Shown: one piece after another, positions 53,856 through 64,000 of the stretch
Position numbering within the stretch: position 1 is the first letter of the stretch
How the letters are laid out: every line of letters begins with the position of its first letter
Assembly: GCA_012931725.1 (NCBI GenBank)
Contig: CM022946.1
Coordinates: 136,077,390-136,141,389 of the forward strand
DNA: 64,000 nucleotides
DNA from: Litsea cubeba
Taxonomy: Eukaryota; Streptophyta; Magnoliopsida; Laurales; Lauraceae
Direction of reading: 5' to 3'
Program-made: the position numbers and the translations under genes
Notes under the pieces: generated by a model
Database searches by the model: none
The model's input: only the letters and a program-made list of their open reading frames with translations
Told to the model about the DNA's origin: nothing

Positions 53856-54520
53856 TTTGTGTAAATTGAGAGAATTTCCTCTCATTTAAGTCACGGTGAA
53901 ATTATGAGATGTATATCTCTCCTTGAAATCATTTATGATATAAGAGTTGGGCCCGGTGATGATCTTGCGGTAAGTCAAGGTATCATCCACAATAACCAAG
54001 GTCAATTTTCCTTTTTTCTTTCAATAAAACCAAACATCCTCTCTCATCCATCCATCCATCCAAATATCCCAAACTTAAAAGATCTCGCTATTCTCACCAA
54101 ACGGCACAATCAAAATTTCCAAAAGAAACTGCGACAAATCTCGTCTAGTCGGCCACCAACACCGACGACTCAAAAAGGAGGGGGTTGTTACAATAATGGG
54201 TCCACAGACAGATGGTGATCACTAGGAAGATATGAAGATCATTTCCATTAAAGAATTAACATTTATTTTTCAAAGATCAAAGGGTTTTATTTTATATATG
54301 TTAATAATAATAGATCCTTTCTAAAAAGGTCATGTAATTGGGAGGGGATGTTAGAGATTGATATATAAAAGATAGGTTAGATTAGGATTTTTTATTCTTA
54401 CACAAAGTTTAATTGGAATTTAAAAATTATTGTTATTGGTGTTTATAAATTGAGAGGATTTCCTCTCATGACTTGCACGGTGAAATTATGAAATGAATAT
54501 CTCTCTTTGAAATTCTTTAT
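53856..54520. repeat. Direct repeat pair, possible small LTR-type remnant
   Basis: GTAAATTGAGAGAATTTCCTC...CACGGTGAAATTATGA.ATG.ATATCTCTC (about 53859-53922) recurs at about 54446-54513. A GGGAGGGGA purine tract before TGTTAGAGATTG (54340-54361) looks like the border to a 3' LTR; the start of the left copy was not found. No proteins. Confidence 0.4.
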
Positions 54521-55160
54521 ATGTATTTTGTGGAAATTAAGAAGCAAAGATATTTGTAATGTCTGCAGTTTGGGGCGCTACAAGGAATTAGAGAAGCAAA
54601 GGAATCTTATTAACATTGCATTTTTTTTCCACCCTTTGAGTGAAATTCTCGATTTCAAATGGAGGGGTCGGAAGGAGGATTCCACCTTCATGAAAAAAGC
54701 TAAGGGAACATGTCTGAGGGATGTTGGTTACATATTGTGTGTTGCTTTCACACCGTTTAGTGGAATTCACATTACATGAAATGCTCATGTTTTTTTGCCT
54801 TATTATTAGGGATGATTCTGAAAAATACATAAAGAAGAGCCTTCGTATATTATTAAAGAAAATTATACAAATGGAAATGCAAGGGTCAGATTCTACGGAA
54901 CGCAGGAGATGAACATAATTCTCAAGGACCCATTTCGAGCAAACAAAGAAGTAATGATTCAAAGAAAAGAAGTTGAATCTGAAGTAATGAGTCATCGAGA
55001 TGAGAGATTAGACTGTTAAGAGATTTTAGAAATAGACTTGAGAGTTTGTATTTAAAACCATCTCCTGCTGCTCGTCTCTTCTCTTGTATAAATTGGGAAG
55101 TTGATTTAAATAAAGTTTACAGTGGATTTATTGCAAATATAGTCGCTCTTAAATTTCGAC
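54521..55160. other. Intergenic sequence, no gene recognised
   Basis: Open frames on both strands (for example 54588-54995 minus) show no domain. Confidence 0.4.
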
Positions 55161-55367
55161 ATCTCTAGTCAGGTCTATGAAAGAAGGATGAGTGAGCCAT
55201 ATTTCTTCAAATTCAGATGGTGAATTTTTGGGGGAAGGAGATGGTTTATGGGATAGAAACATAGGGCTACGATTAGAGGATTTTCTGACAAGGTGAAGAG
55301 GAGAAAGGATCCTAGGAAACAAACCACTGAAGATTTGCACGGGCCCAATCAAAGCTAGATGAGGCAT
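55152..55367 (-). pseudogene. Short L1-type LINE fragment
   Basis: The 72-codon minus-strand frame contains FEEIWLTHPSFIDL, the short conserved phrase between endonuclease and reverse transcriptase in plant L1 proteins (FEEMWL.HP.F), preceded by a Ser/Pro-rich stretch. Neither enzyme is seen around it. Confidence 0.45.
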
Positions 55368-57053
55368 AAGAGGATCCTAACCTGTTGCTTGACCAAGTAA
55401 ACTTACTGCTTGGAAGCATAAATCCAAAAGGCAAAAAGTAGAGATCACATCCTGGAATTAAATATCTGGATACCCTGTTGTAAGCTAGCATGTCAATATC
55501 GTACTAACAAATCAAAAATTGTATCTAACGATGTTGCAAAAAAAGGTACTGAAATTGACATAATATATGGAAAATGACTGATGTCTCATCCAAGTCTCCC
55601 TTAATTCTTGCTCTAAATTTTTTTTAGACTATCTAAATTTAGTAAAATTTGAATATTCTTCAACCAAAGAGGAAGATTTAAATGCAAAAGATGCAGGCTA
55701 AGGCAATCAATCAATGTTATTACTTTGTTGAGAATTCAAGAACATTAAAATCTAGAAAAACCGACACTAACTACAATACATAAACTATCGCATTGCAATA
55801 AACAGGAAATATTCAACAAAGCAATAGCATTTTACAGGTCCAGAAAAGAACATTCAATGCAAGACTAACAGAGCTAAAAACAATGCATAAAACAAAAGAT
55901 AAAGACTGATGTTTCTTACAAGCAAAAAAGAAAAGAAAAAGAATGATCTTTCCTTGGTAGACATAAAAGGAACTTGGGTCACTAGCATCATTTGATAAAG
56001 GAATTTAAGATGAGGGAATTTAAAGATTGTCTACATAGCATCAATTGATATAGCTGGTATTTAGATAGATATAAGGACATGAGCATAGATCATTTTCCTT
56101 TTGGGTAATTTGAGTTCGAAGAAAAACGGGATTTCTCTTTCCCCACGCCAAAGAATCGTCATACAGATGGGTAATGTCAAGGTTAAATAGGAAACCTTCT
56201 ACCAAGAAAACAAAAAAGGTTAAAAAGGAAACAGACATGGAACGATACCAGACTGTGAAGTTACTAGACTAAAAAGCGTTCAGTTGTGCCCGACTGTTCT
56301 ATAATAGCTAGATGGAAAAGAAAGAGAAGAAGACATTAGCGAATGGGGCGTGCCAAAACATAGCTTGACCTAAGAGCACTTATATTGAGATTTCCAAGGA
56401 ATTTGTGTCATCTTTTTGACGGTTGCGATAGAGACGAGAATAGCTAGCTGGAAAACAAAGAGAAGAAGAAATTAATGAATGGGGGGTGCCAAAACATTCC
56501 TTGACTAAAGAGAACTTATTGAGATTTTCATGCAATTTGTGTAAACTTTTCGATGGTTGCAATAGAGAGAGAGACGTCCTCTTTCAGCTCATCTCTGTTA
56601 GGGTTTGAAAGAAGAAACCAATTTGAAAAGAGGCGACCCTATTGCAAGGACATATAGCTTGGATGGAGATCAGCCTAAGTACATATGAGAGAGAGCAATT
56701 ATAGCTAGCCCAGGTACAAGAGATATTGATAGAGAGTGAGAGAGAGAGAGAGCTGAAGAGATCAGCAAGTACGAGAGAGAGAGAGAGAGAGAGGTCCTTT
56801 CTTCCTCCTCTCTCCTTTCTTGTCAACCCCATCTATCTGATTTAAGAACGCAAGCGAGGAAGACAAAGGACACAATAGAATCCGATGACGATTTGAAGAA
56901 GGAAAAAAAATAATATCAAGAAAGCCGATCGACTCAATTCCAAATCATGCAGCATGTATAGAGATTAGCCGAAGCACTTGAAAAGATGAAGAGACAGAAA
57001 GAAAGAGAAGGAAGAAAAACTCAAGTATAGAGAGAGAGAGAGAGAGAGAGTAC
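55368..57053 (-). other. Probable first intron of the MADS gene, or sequence downstream of exon 1
   Basis: Follows the splice donor of the MADS exon on the minus strand. No K-box exon is recognised. It contains GA/CT microsatellites (56737-56793 in pieces, 57029-57050) and a 136-bp tandem duplication (56303-56570). Confidence 0.4.
56303..56570. repeat. 136-bp direct duplication
   Basis: AATAGCTAG starts at 56303 and 56439. Both copies hold AAAGAGAAGAAGA, GAATGGGG.GTGCCAAAACAT, CTTGAC, TTGAGATTT and GGTTGC.ATAGAGA, with moderate divergence. Confidence 0.8.
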
Positions 57054-57235
57054 CCTGCGTTTGCAAATTCATAAAGCCTCCCAGTGGGGGAGAAGACAAT
57101 GAGCGCAACCTCCACATCGCACAGTACCGACAGCTCAAACGCCTTCTTCAGAAGCCCATTTCTACGCTTTGAGAAGGTCACTTGCCTGCTGGCAGCATTC
57201 TCTATCCTCCTCAGCTGCGTCTTTCCCCTCACCAT
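57054..57235 (-). CDS. MADS-box transcription factor exon 1 (SOC1/TM3-like)
   Basis: Encodes MVRGKTQLRRIENAASRQVT, FSKRRNGLLKKAFELSVLCD and VALIVFSPTGRLYEFANA: a complete MADS DNA-binding and dimerisation domain of the type II (MIKC) kind. The MVRGKTQ start with FSKRRNGLLKKAFELSVLCD is typical of the SOC1/TM3 clade, whose members integrate flowering signals in the nucleus. The exon is 182 nt, the usual MIKC exon-1 length, and ends GG before GTACTC, a donor followed at once by a CT microsatellite. The change LCDAEV to LCDVEV is the one unusual residue noted. The I, K and C domain exons are not visible in the window, so this is either a gene with long introns whose remainder lies to the left and was missed, or an isolated exon. 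Confidence 0.9.
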
Positions 57236-57280
57236 TCTCTCTCTTTCCCTCTCTTCCTCCTCCTCTCTCTTTCTTTTGCT

Positions 57281-57292
57281 CTCTGCATAAAG
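57281..57292 (-). promoter_or_regulatory. Possible splice acceptor in the MADS 5' untranslated region
   Basis: TTTACTTTATGCAG ends at 57283 on the minus strand, 47 bp before the ATG. SOC1-type genes often have an intron in the 5' UTR, so the first, non-coding exon may lie to the right. Inference. Confidence 0.35.
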
Positions 57293-57299
57293 TAAACAA

Positions 57300-58599
57300 A
57301 GGCCCTATAACTGAATGATTGAAACCAAACAAAGACATACTGAGAAGAAGAACAAATCAAGTCCCAAATACGACGTGTACAGACCTCAACTCAACAAAAA
57401 TGGAAATTATGCTGTTCTCGACAGCCAATCAACAACCATCAGCAGGTAAAAGAAACCGCGCGCAACGACCTCACACTTTCCTTTTTCCTCGATGGAGTAG
57501 AATAAGAATAATTTGGTTACGTCTTTCCCTTCTAGTTTATGCCTGTTTGGGGAAAAAGCAAAAGGAAAAGCAGAAGCGACGAATTATAAATAAAATAAAT
57601 GCACTCCGAGCTAACCGTGACTGATTCGTTGGTAACTTTTTAACTTCACTATGCTCAAGTGGCATGACATGAATGGTTAAGATAAAAATGAGGAGGTGTC
57701 AAATCAAAAAAGTGATGACTTTTTATAATTTAGTGAGATGGGGATCTAATATTTATAACGCAGATTTTTTTAATTAAGGACATGTTTGTAAACATAGAGA
57801 ATTCCTTTTTTCAGACTCAGAGGATTAACTCCATCTTCTAAAAATCGAGATATCTTTATATAGGTTTTGCAATGAGAGTTCTAAAATGGGTATTGAGAGA
57901 GGATTTCTACCATTGGTAGAATGTATGGTCTAATAATTGTAAGATTTTTTTAAGTAACTCAAGATCAATGAGGAATTAAGACCTGAGCTTTTTAGTTAAA
58001 GTCATTTTTGGCCATCGAGGGTATTTGGATAGTTCGGATCGTACGAAAGGGGCTCATTAGAATTAAAAATTAATATTTTAGAATCTGAACTTTTTTGTAA
58101 ATATCTTGAAACCTAGTGAGGATCCGACGGCTGAAGTTTTGAGAAATTGGCCCTTTTTTTATCTTTCGGAAATAATTCACTGTTTAGATCATGATTTCCC
58201 ACAGAAATAAGAAAATTAAAAAAATATATATAAAATCTATTTTTATCCCCATTTTGGCACCGTGTGAGATCAACGGTCAAGAGTATTTGGCCAATTTCTC
58301 ATGATCCATGATGAACCAGGCTACCAAATTTTGGCCTCATAGCCGTATTAGGCATTCTGAAGAGATTGGACTGTTTGGATTTCGCAAATGGGCCCTACAG
58401 AATTTCAAAAATCGTATCCAATGGTTTGGACTTTTTTGCAAATATATCAAAATCTACGAGGAATCAACAGCTGATGTTTGATCAAGTAGACATGTTTGCC
58501 CATTTTAAGAGGATGACCAATTTGGACTGTGATTTTATGGCCCACAAAAATGAAAAAAAATTGAAAATCACAATTAGCCCAAAATAATCGTTTTGTTCA
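57300..58599. other. Upstream region of the MADS exon and intergenic sequence
   Basis: No coding frame. 57980-58560 contains diverged repeated phrases (CTAGTGAGGATCCGACGGCTGA and CTACGAGGAATCAACAGCTGA; TTTTTTGTAAATAT / TTTTTTGCAAATAT), perhaps remnants of an older repeat. Confidence 0.4.
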
Positions 58600-61500
58600 C
58601 GGAGCTTCCTCGTTAAAGGACAAAGGTAAGTCAACTTTTGTTCAAGGACCTACTATGACTGCTATGCCTTTGAACTATTCAAATGTTGCACATTCGCACA
58701 ATTTTTATCAAAGATATATGTCTAAAACACAATTTGTTCCCATATGTCACTTCTGCAATTCTGTGGTTGCTACCGAAAAGGATATGTCATGCAATTTTAC
58801 AATGATAAGTGATATTGATTTGTGGCGTCAAAGGTTGGGTCACGAGAACTACAAACACTTGGAAAAATTATCAAAACTTGAACTAGTTCGTGGTTTGCCT
58901 ATGCTTCAAAAAGACCCAAATAGTATTTGTGGCCCATGCCAGGTTGGAAAGCAAATTAGAGCTCAACATAAAAAGGTTGACTCTCTATTAAATATGGATC
59001 TCATGGGACCCACTAAGTTTGAAAGTATTGGCGGTAAAAAATATATCTTTTTCACTATTGATGATTTTTCTAAATTAACTTGGGTTCGATTCTTACATCG
59101 TAAATATGAAACTTTTTATATCTTTAATGACTTGTGGTCTTAATTTGCTTATTGCTGAAAAAGGACAAGTATTTGGAGGAGTCTCGAGAATTCACTCAGA
59201 TCATAGATCTGAATTTAAAACTTTTGATTTCTCTACCTTCTGCACTCATCATGGTATCAAACATGAATTTTCTGCACCAAAAACACCACAACAAAATGGA
59301 GTGGTTGAACGAAAAAATTGAGTGGTTCAATAGATGGCACGGGTTATGTTGCATAGCAAAAATATTCCACAACGATTTTGGGCTGAAGTCGTAAAGTTTA
59401 TGTTATTAACCGTGTCTATCTTCGTCCTCGCACAAAAACCACCCCATATGAAATATGGACTGGAGTCAAGCCAAATATCAAATATTTTTAAACTTTTGGC
59501 AGCAAGTGTTACACCTTATGAGATAGAACACTTAACAAAATTTGACTCTCGAAGTGATGACGGAATTCTACTTGGATATTCTTTGACTAGTAAAGTCTAT
59601 CGGGTTTTTCATCTTAAAAAATCTTTCATCATGGAGTCTATAAATGTGGTTGTAGATGATGCAGGAACATCCGATTATTTTTCGGATGATGATGAAGGCA
59701 TGACTTTCTCTCCTCCTTCTGAATAGGTCATGGATAAAGATGCGGACAATCCATCCCAACCTGAATTTGAAACTGAATTTAAGGTTGAATAAAATACAAA
59801 TGCAAATCCTGCGAGTCCAAAGAAACCTTCTTCAGACTCTCTTGTGCCGGATATCATTCGCCAATTTAAAGAGAAAAGTGCAACTAAAAGCTCAACATCA
59901 TCATCTACTCATCAAACTCTTGGAAATGTTGCATCTCCACTTTCTGTACTTCCATGATCCCAAAGAGGACAAGTACCGAAAGATCATCCTCTGGATAAAG
60001 TGATAAGTGAGATCTCCACTCCCTTAAAAACAAGACAACAGGTACGTGATGAGGTAAGTCACATGTGTTATGCTTCTTCTTTAGAGCAAAAAACTGTTAA
60101 AGATGCTCTTGTTGATAATTGTTGGATTAATGCTATGCATGAGGAACTTGCTGAATTTGAAAGGAATAGTGTTTGGAAGCTTGTTCCTAGACCCTATCAC
60201 ACAAATGTCATCAGTACAAATGGATTTTTAAAAATAAAACCGATGAGGCGGGTCAAGTGATAAGGATTAACAAAGCCCGTCTAGTTGCTTAGTGGTACAC
60301 TCAAGTTGAAGGTATCGATTTTGATGAAACATTTGCCCCTGTCGCTAGACTTGAGTCGGTTAGATTGTTACTTGCTATTGCTTGCTTTTTTAACATAAAA
60401 CTATTTCAAATGGATGAGAAAAGTGCTTTTCTAAATGGCTTTTTAAATGAGGAAGTTTATCTTGAACAACCAAAAGGATTTCAAGATCCTCATTTTCCTG
60501 ATCATGTTTACAAGTTAAGAAAAGCTCTTTACGGTCAAAAACAAGCACCAAGAGCCTGGTATGAAAGATTGACAGTGTTTCTGGTTGAGCATGGTTTTAC
60601 ACGAGGGACTGTTGGCAAGACCTTATTCATTAAACAAGACAAGAAGAACATTGTTATAGTACATGTCTATGTCGATGATATCATTTTCGGTTTGACTTCT
60701 GAGGTCTTATCAGATAAATTTGCTTAGAAAATGGCTAGCGAGTTTGAAATGAGCATGGTTGGTGAACTTTTGTTCTTTCTGGGTCTACAAATAAAGCAAA
60801 CTCCTTCTGGTACTTCATATCTCAGCCAAAATATGCCAGAGAGTTACTGAAAAAGTTTAGCATGCAATCATCCAAGCATGCAAGGACTCCCATGAGCACT
60901 ACTGTCAAAATCAGTCTTGATACTGATGGTATGGACATCGTTGAGAAACTCTATAGGAGTCTGATAGAGGTAGTCCTCTCTACCGTACTGCCAGTCGTCC
61001 GGATATTGCTTACAGTATTGGTGTTTGTGCGAGGTATCAGTCCAAACCAAAACTATCTCATGTTCAAGCGGCCAAAAGAATTTTGAAATATATTTGTGGC
61101 ACTGTTGAGTATGGCATCTGGATGTCCATAGATACCAACACAACAATTGGTGGTTTTTCAGATGCTGATTAGGTTGGTTTGTTGATGATCGGAAAAGTAC
61201 CTCAGGTGGCTGTTTCTTTGTTGGAAATAATTTGGTGGCTTGGCATGCTAAAAAGCAAACTTTGACATCTTTGTCGACCGCTGAAGCTGAATATATTGCT
61301 GCTGGAAGTTATTGTACACAGCTTCTATGGATGAAACAGATGCTGAAAGATCACGGAATTGAACAAGAAACAATGAATGTGTTTTGTAACAATCAGAGTG
61401 CCATCGACATTTCCAAAAACCCGATACAACACTCCCGAACCAAACACATAGACATTAGACACCATTTCATTCGCGATCTTGTGGAGGAGGACATAATTTC

Positions 61501-61612
61501 TCTGCATCACATTCCTACTGAAAATCAATTGGCGGACATTTTCACAAAACCATTGAATGGAACGCGGTTTGAATCTCTACGTAAATCTCTAGGGATTTCT
61601 CTTATTCCCTAA
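58600..61612 (+). pseudogene. SIRE-like Ty1/copia pol, degenerate
   Basis: Order: pre-integrase (IDLWRQRLGHENYKHL), integrase zinc finger (CGPCQVGKQ) and core (NMDLMGPTKFES, IHSDHRSEFK, TPQQNGVVERKN), reverse transcriptase (FFNIKLFQMDEKSAFLNG, LRKALYGQKQAPRAWYE, catalytic HVYVDDIIFG near 60660) and RNase H (LSTAEAEYIAAG, QLADIFTKPLNGTRFE, stop 61610-61612). It is split by many stops and shifts (for example near 59142, 59320, 59726, 60258, 60726, 61083), and the second integrase block reads SDHRSE where copia has SD.G.E. Gag and protease are missing. The RNase H ending resembles the SIRE/Maximus group. Dead. Confidence 0.85.
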
Positions 61613-63032
61613 ACTCCATAAGTTTTTGTTTATTTAGGTGCACATTCACATTTTCACTTGACCAAGATTTTTTTGATTACACCTCACGGATCGTTTTCGA
61701 TTCTTACACGACTCTCTTCGTCTTTATTCTTTGAGAGATGTTATGGTAATCAAATTAAACCGGAGGATCAGGGCTACCTACGAATGTGTGTGATAGCTAC
61801 CATTTGATTGGTAAGTTTCATTTGGAGAAGGCTACCATGTTCGATAGTGTGAAAGTCACCCATGATGGTTTAATTTGCCCCGTGAATTTAAAAAAAAAAT
61901 TGGAGAATTTTTTAAAAAAATATAAATCTCAGCAAAAAAAAAGGGAAATTGAAATTTCTGCAAAGCATAAAAAAAAAAAAGCTGAATTGTTAAATTGCCT
62001 AACTTTTTGTTGATGGGTATGCTCCCTATACAACACTTACGTTCATCTCGAGGAGATTTAGGGGGAGTAGGTCCCACATAATTTTTTTTTTGTCGTGTTT
62101 TCCTTTTATTTTTTTTCTCTCTTGGTCATATTGTTCACTTTTTCACTGTGCACTTAAATTTATGAAAATCTATTCTTACTGTATCTCATGGAGTGATTTG
62201 ACCAAACAATAGACGTTTGAGTGTTTTTGCCGCGCTACACTGAAGTGTTTGAAAATTTGACACTTCACTCGAGCGAACCTGTCAGTTTTAAGTTCGCCCG
62301 TGCCTCTTTTTTCTTCACTACTTTTCCCCTTCCTCCAAGCCCTAAACCCCTTTTCGTCCGCAACTTTCCTCTGTTGTGCTCCCTTAATCTATCCTCTAAT
62401 TAGGTAGTTTCTTCGTTCTTCATCATCTATTTGCATCACTCCATTCCATTTTTCATTTTTTCATAGGTTTTATTAATTTGGATTTTCCATTTTGGATCTC
62501 TTGGCTAGAGACTCTCCTATCTGGTTTCACATGCTTCATTTCCTGTCTTTCTTTCATCTCTTGTCTCTTGTGATTTGCATTTGGGTTGTGATTGTGGATT
62601 TGGAATGTTGAATGTGGTTTTCTTTTTTGGAAAAAAGATTGGTTTGCTCATATTTTTGGATTATTCTTGGAAAGTGTTTGTGGAAATTACTCAACTGAGT
62701 GTGCTTGTCAGAAGCAACATGGATTTTACTTGATAGCTTTGGATGTTTGATTCATGTTATGGAGGGTGATAATTGAATTTTGGAATGGAAGGAGAAGGAT
62801 TTGGAAAATGTCTTGGTTTGTATGTTTTTGCTTCAGCTCACCACTATTGGTTTGTTTGGCTTCTGAAACTATCTCTACTTGAGAACTTTTGTGAATGTAT
62901 GAAGTATTTTCTACTTCATTTTTACTGTCAGCTGTTATGAATTTTTTTCCAATTTTTCTTAAGTGAAGTGGCTATTGTCTCATTGAGAAACGGTGCTCTA
63001 TGGTATGACTTGGGGTTCTGTATAGCTTCTCT
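61613..63032. other. Spacer between copia pol and the transposon-protein ORF
   Basis: A- and T-rich runs (61889-61990), a purine-rich GATTTAGGGGGAG at about 62055-62067 that may be the polypurine tract, then T-rich sequence. CTCGAGCGAACCTG at 62268-62281 also occurs in the solo LTR (50488-50501). No gene. Confidence 0.4.
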
Positions 63033-64000
63033 ATGGCTCCTAGAAAGAGATCTCTTGTTGAGTCTTCATCTTCTCAACCTTCGTTTGACAAACATCATTT
63101 TCCTTCTCTTTCCAATGCTAATCAATTTCATGAATTGTTCGAGCATAGAACTATTGAATCAAAAAGAGAAATTGCAGAAAAACTACATGATAAAAAAATT
63201 TGTAGGAGCCTTGCTAATAGGAATTGGTATTCCCTGATGCATTTTGAGACTTCTGTAGCCTACATTGGCTGGGTCAGAGAATTCTATTGCAATTTGGAGT
63301 TTGTTTCTCCGGCCTCTCTGAAAACTTTTGTTCGAGGAAAATGGATCACTATCTCTACATCAGACATTGCTGAATTCATTGACATTCCATGTGTAGAGCC
63401 CTACGACTATCCTCTACCAGATGAAAGCCAAGTACAAATTGATTATGATATGATTCGCACAACTCTTTGTGGAGAAGAAACACTTTGGCTTGGTGGCACT
63501 CTTCCTCACGATAGCTTAACTGAAGAATATTGATTCCCCAATCGGTTTGTTTGTCATAATCTTGACCCCAGAGGTCATACTTCAGATGTCTGTCACAAAA
63601 ATGGTTACCTTCTGTACTGCATTGGCACCGGGAAAGTGGTGAATATTCCTTAAGTGATTATGAATGCCCTGATAAAGATGCTATCTGCCAAGAAGAACTC
63701 CATCCTTCCTTTTGGTGCTCTGATCACTGAATTTCTTTTGTGGAAGGAGGTTCCTAAGAAGCATAATGAAAACAGTCAGCGGATTCGGAAACCAATAAAT
63801 TCCAGGACTTTGATCAATCCTCTGCTCACATTCCACCGCCTGTTCAAGGTGTAGAGCTACAGGCAGAAGAAGCTGCACTGGGTGCAAATGTTCAAGGAGA
63901 GCAGCAAGGCAATCTGGATCAAGTTGCACTTCTCAGGGGAGAAGTTTAAGCATTGCAACTTCATTTTGATGCAAGATTTACGGCAGTAGATGGCCGTTTG
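63033..64000 (+). pseudogene. Putative plant transposon protein (Transposase_32-like), broken, runs off the edge
   Basis: Starts MAPRKRSLVESSSSQPSF. The core NRNWYSLMHFETSVAYIG, WVREFYCNL, FVRGKWITIS and AEFIDIPCVEPYDYP follows the pattern of the plant family known as putative plant transposon protein (Transposase_32). A stop at 63531-63533 is followed, in other frames, by HTSDVCHKNGYLLYCIGTGKVVNI and LPFGALITEFLLW, the usual next part of that family, then another stop (63652-63654). A Glu/Gln-rich stretch continues to the edge. Such ORFs are found with several plant retroelements; here it lies 1.4 kb after a copia pol. Role unknown. Confidence 0.6.

Overview
This is a piece of a flowering-plant nuclear chromosome that consists mostly of nested transposable elements. 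Evidence: plant-type Ty3/gypsy elements of the Tat kind, Ty1/copia elements primed by initiator Met-tRNA, RTE and L1 LINE remnants, a Mutator-like (MULE) element, a hAT-type MITE and one host-gene exon, a MADS box of the SOC1/TM3 type. The species cannot be told from this window. No tRNA, rRNA or CRISPR array was seen.

Layout. 1-3185: decayed minus-strand copia element (copia-A) cut by the left edge. 3.3-7.4 kb: L1 and RTE LINE fragments around a piece of a long LTR with 243-246 bp tandem repeats. 8190-29475: a MULE with 9-bp target duplication CTTTTCTTT. It carries decayed Ulp1-protease, receptor-kinase and transketolase fragments. Into it jumped Tat-1 (9483-26059, TSD GTTTC), a deletion derivative. 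Into Tat-1 jumped copia-1 (10977-16053, TSD GGAAG, identical LTRs, pol intact but gag deleted) and copia-2 (18837-24207, TSD AGGAA, broken). 29826-30507: compact fold-back structure with TSD ACAGT. 32467-45180: Tat-2 (TSD TCATT), a very young element with an open 1,933-codon gag-pol frame, a 74-bp tandem array and an antisense extra gene. 45-57 kb: AT-rich sequence with MITE-like repeats, a 2.9-kb solo LTR (TSD TTCAT), a hAT MITE and the MADS exon (57054-57235, minus). 58.6-61.6 kb: decayed SIRE-like copia pol, followed by a broken plant-transposon-protein ORF that runs off the right edge.

How it fits together. Target duplications and LTR differences give a consistent order: MULE, then Tat-1 (about 9 LTR differences in 737 bp), copia-2 (3 in 295), copia-1 (0 in 307). 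Tat-2 is independent and also recent (one indel in 966 bp). The main novelty candidates are: (i) the antisense three-exon gene kept in both Tat elements, with CACGTG plus TATA-like boxes upstream; (ii) copia-1, which spread recently although its gag has been removed in frame; (iii) 73-74 bp tandem arrays of unrelated sequence at the same place in both Tat elements; (iv) a MULE holding several host-gene fragments; (v) a short peptide tail ending EW(T/S)PDDV shared by two diverged LTRs. All readings were made by eye, without alignments or database searches.
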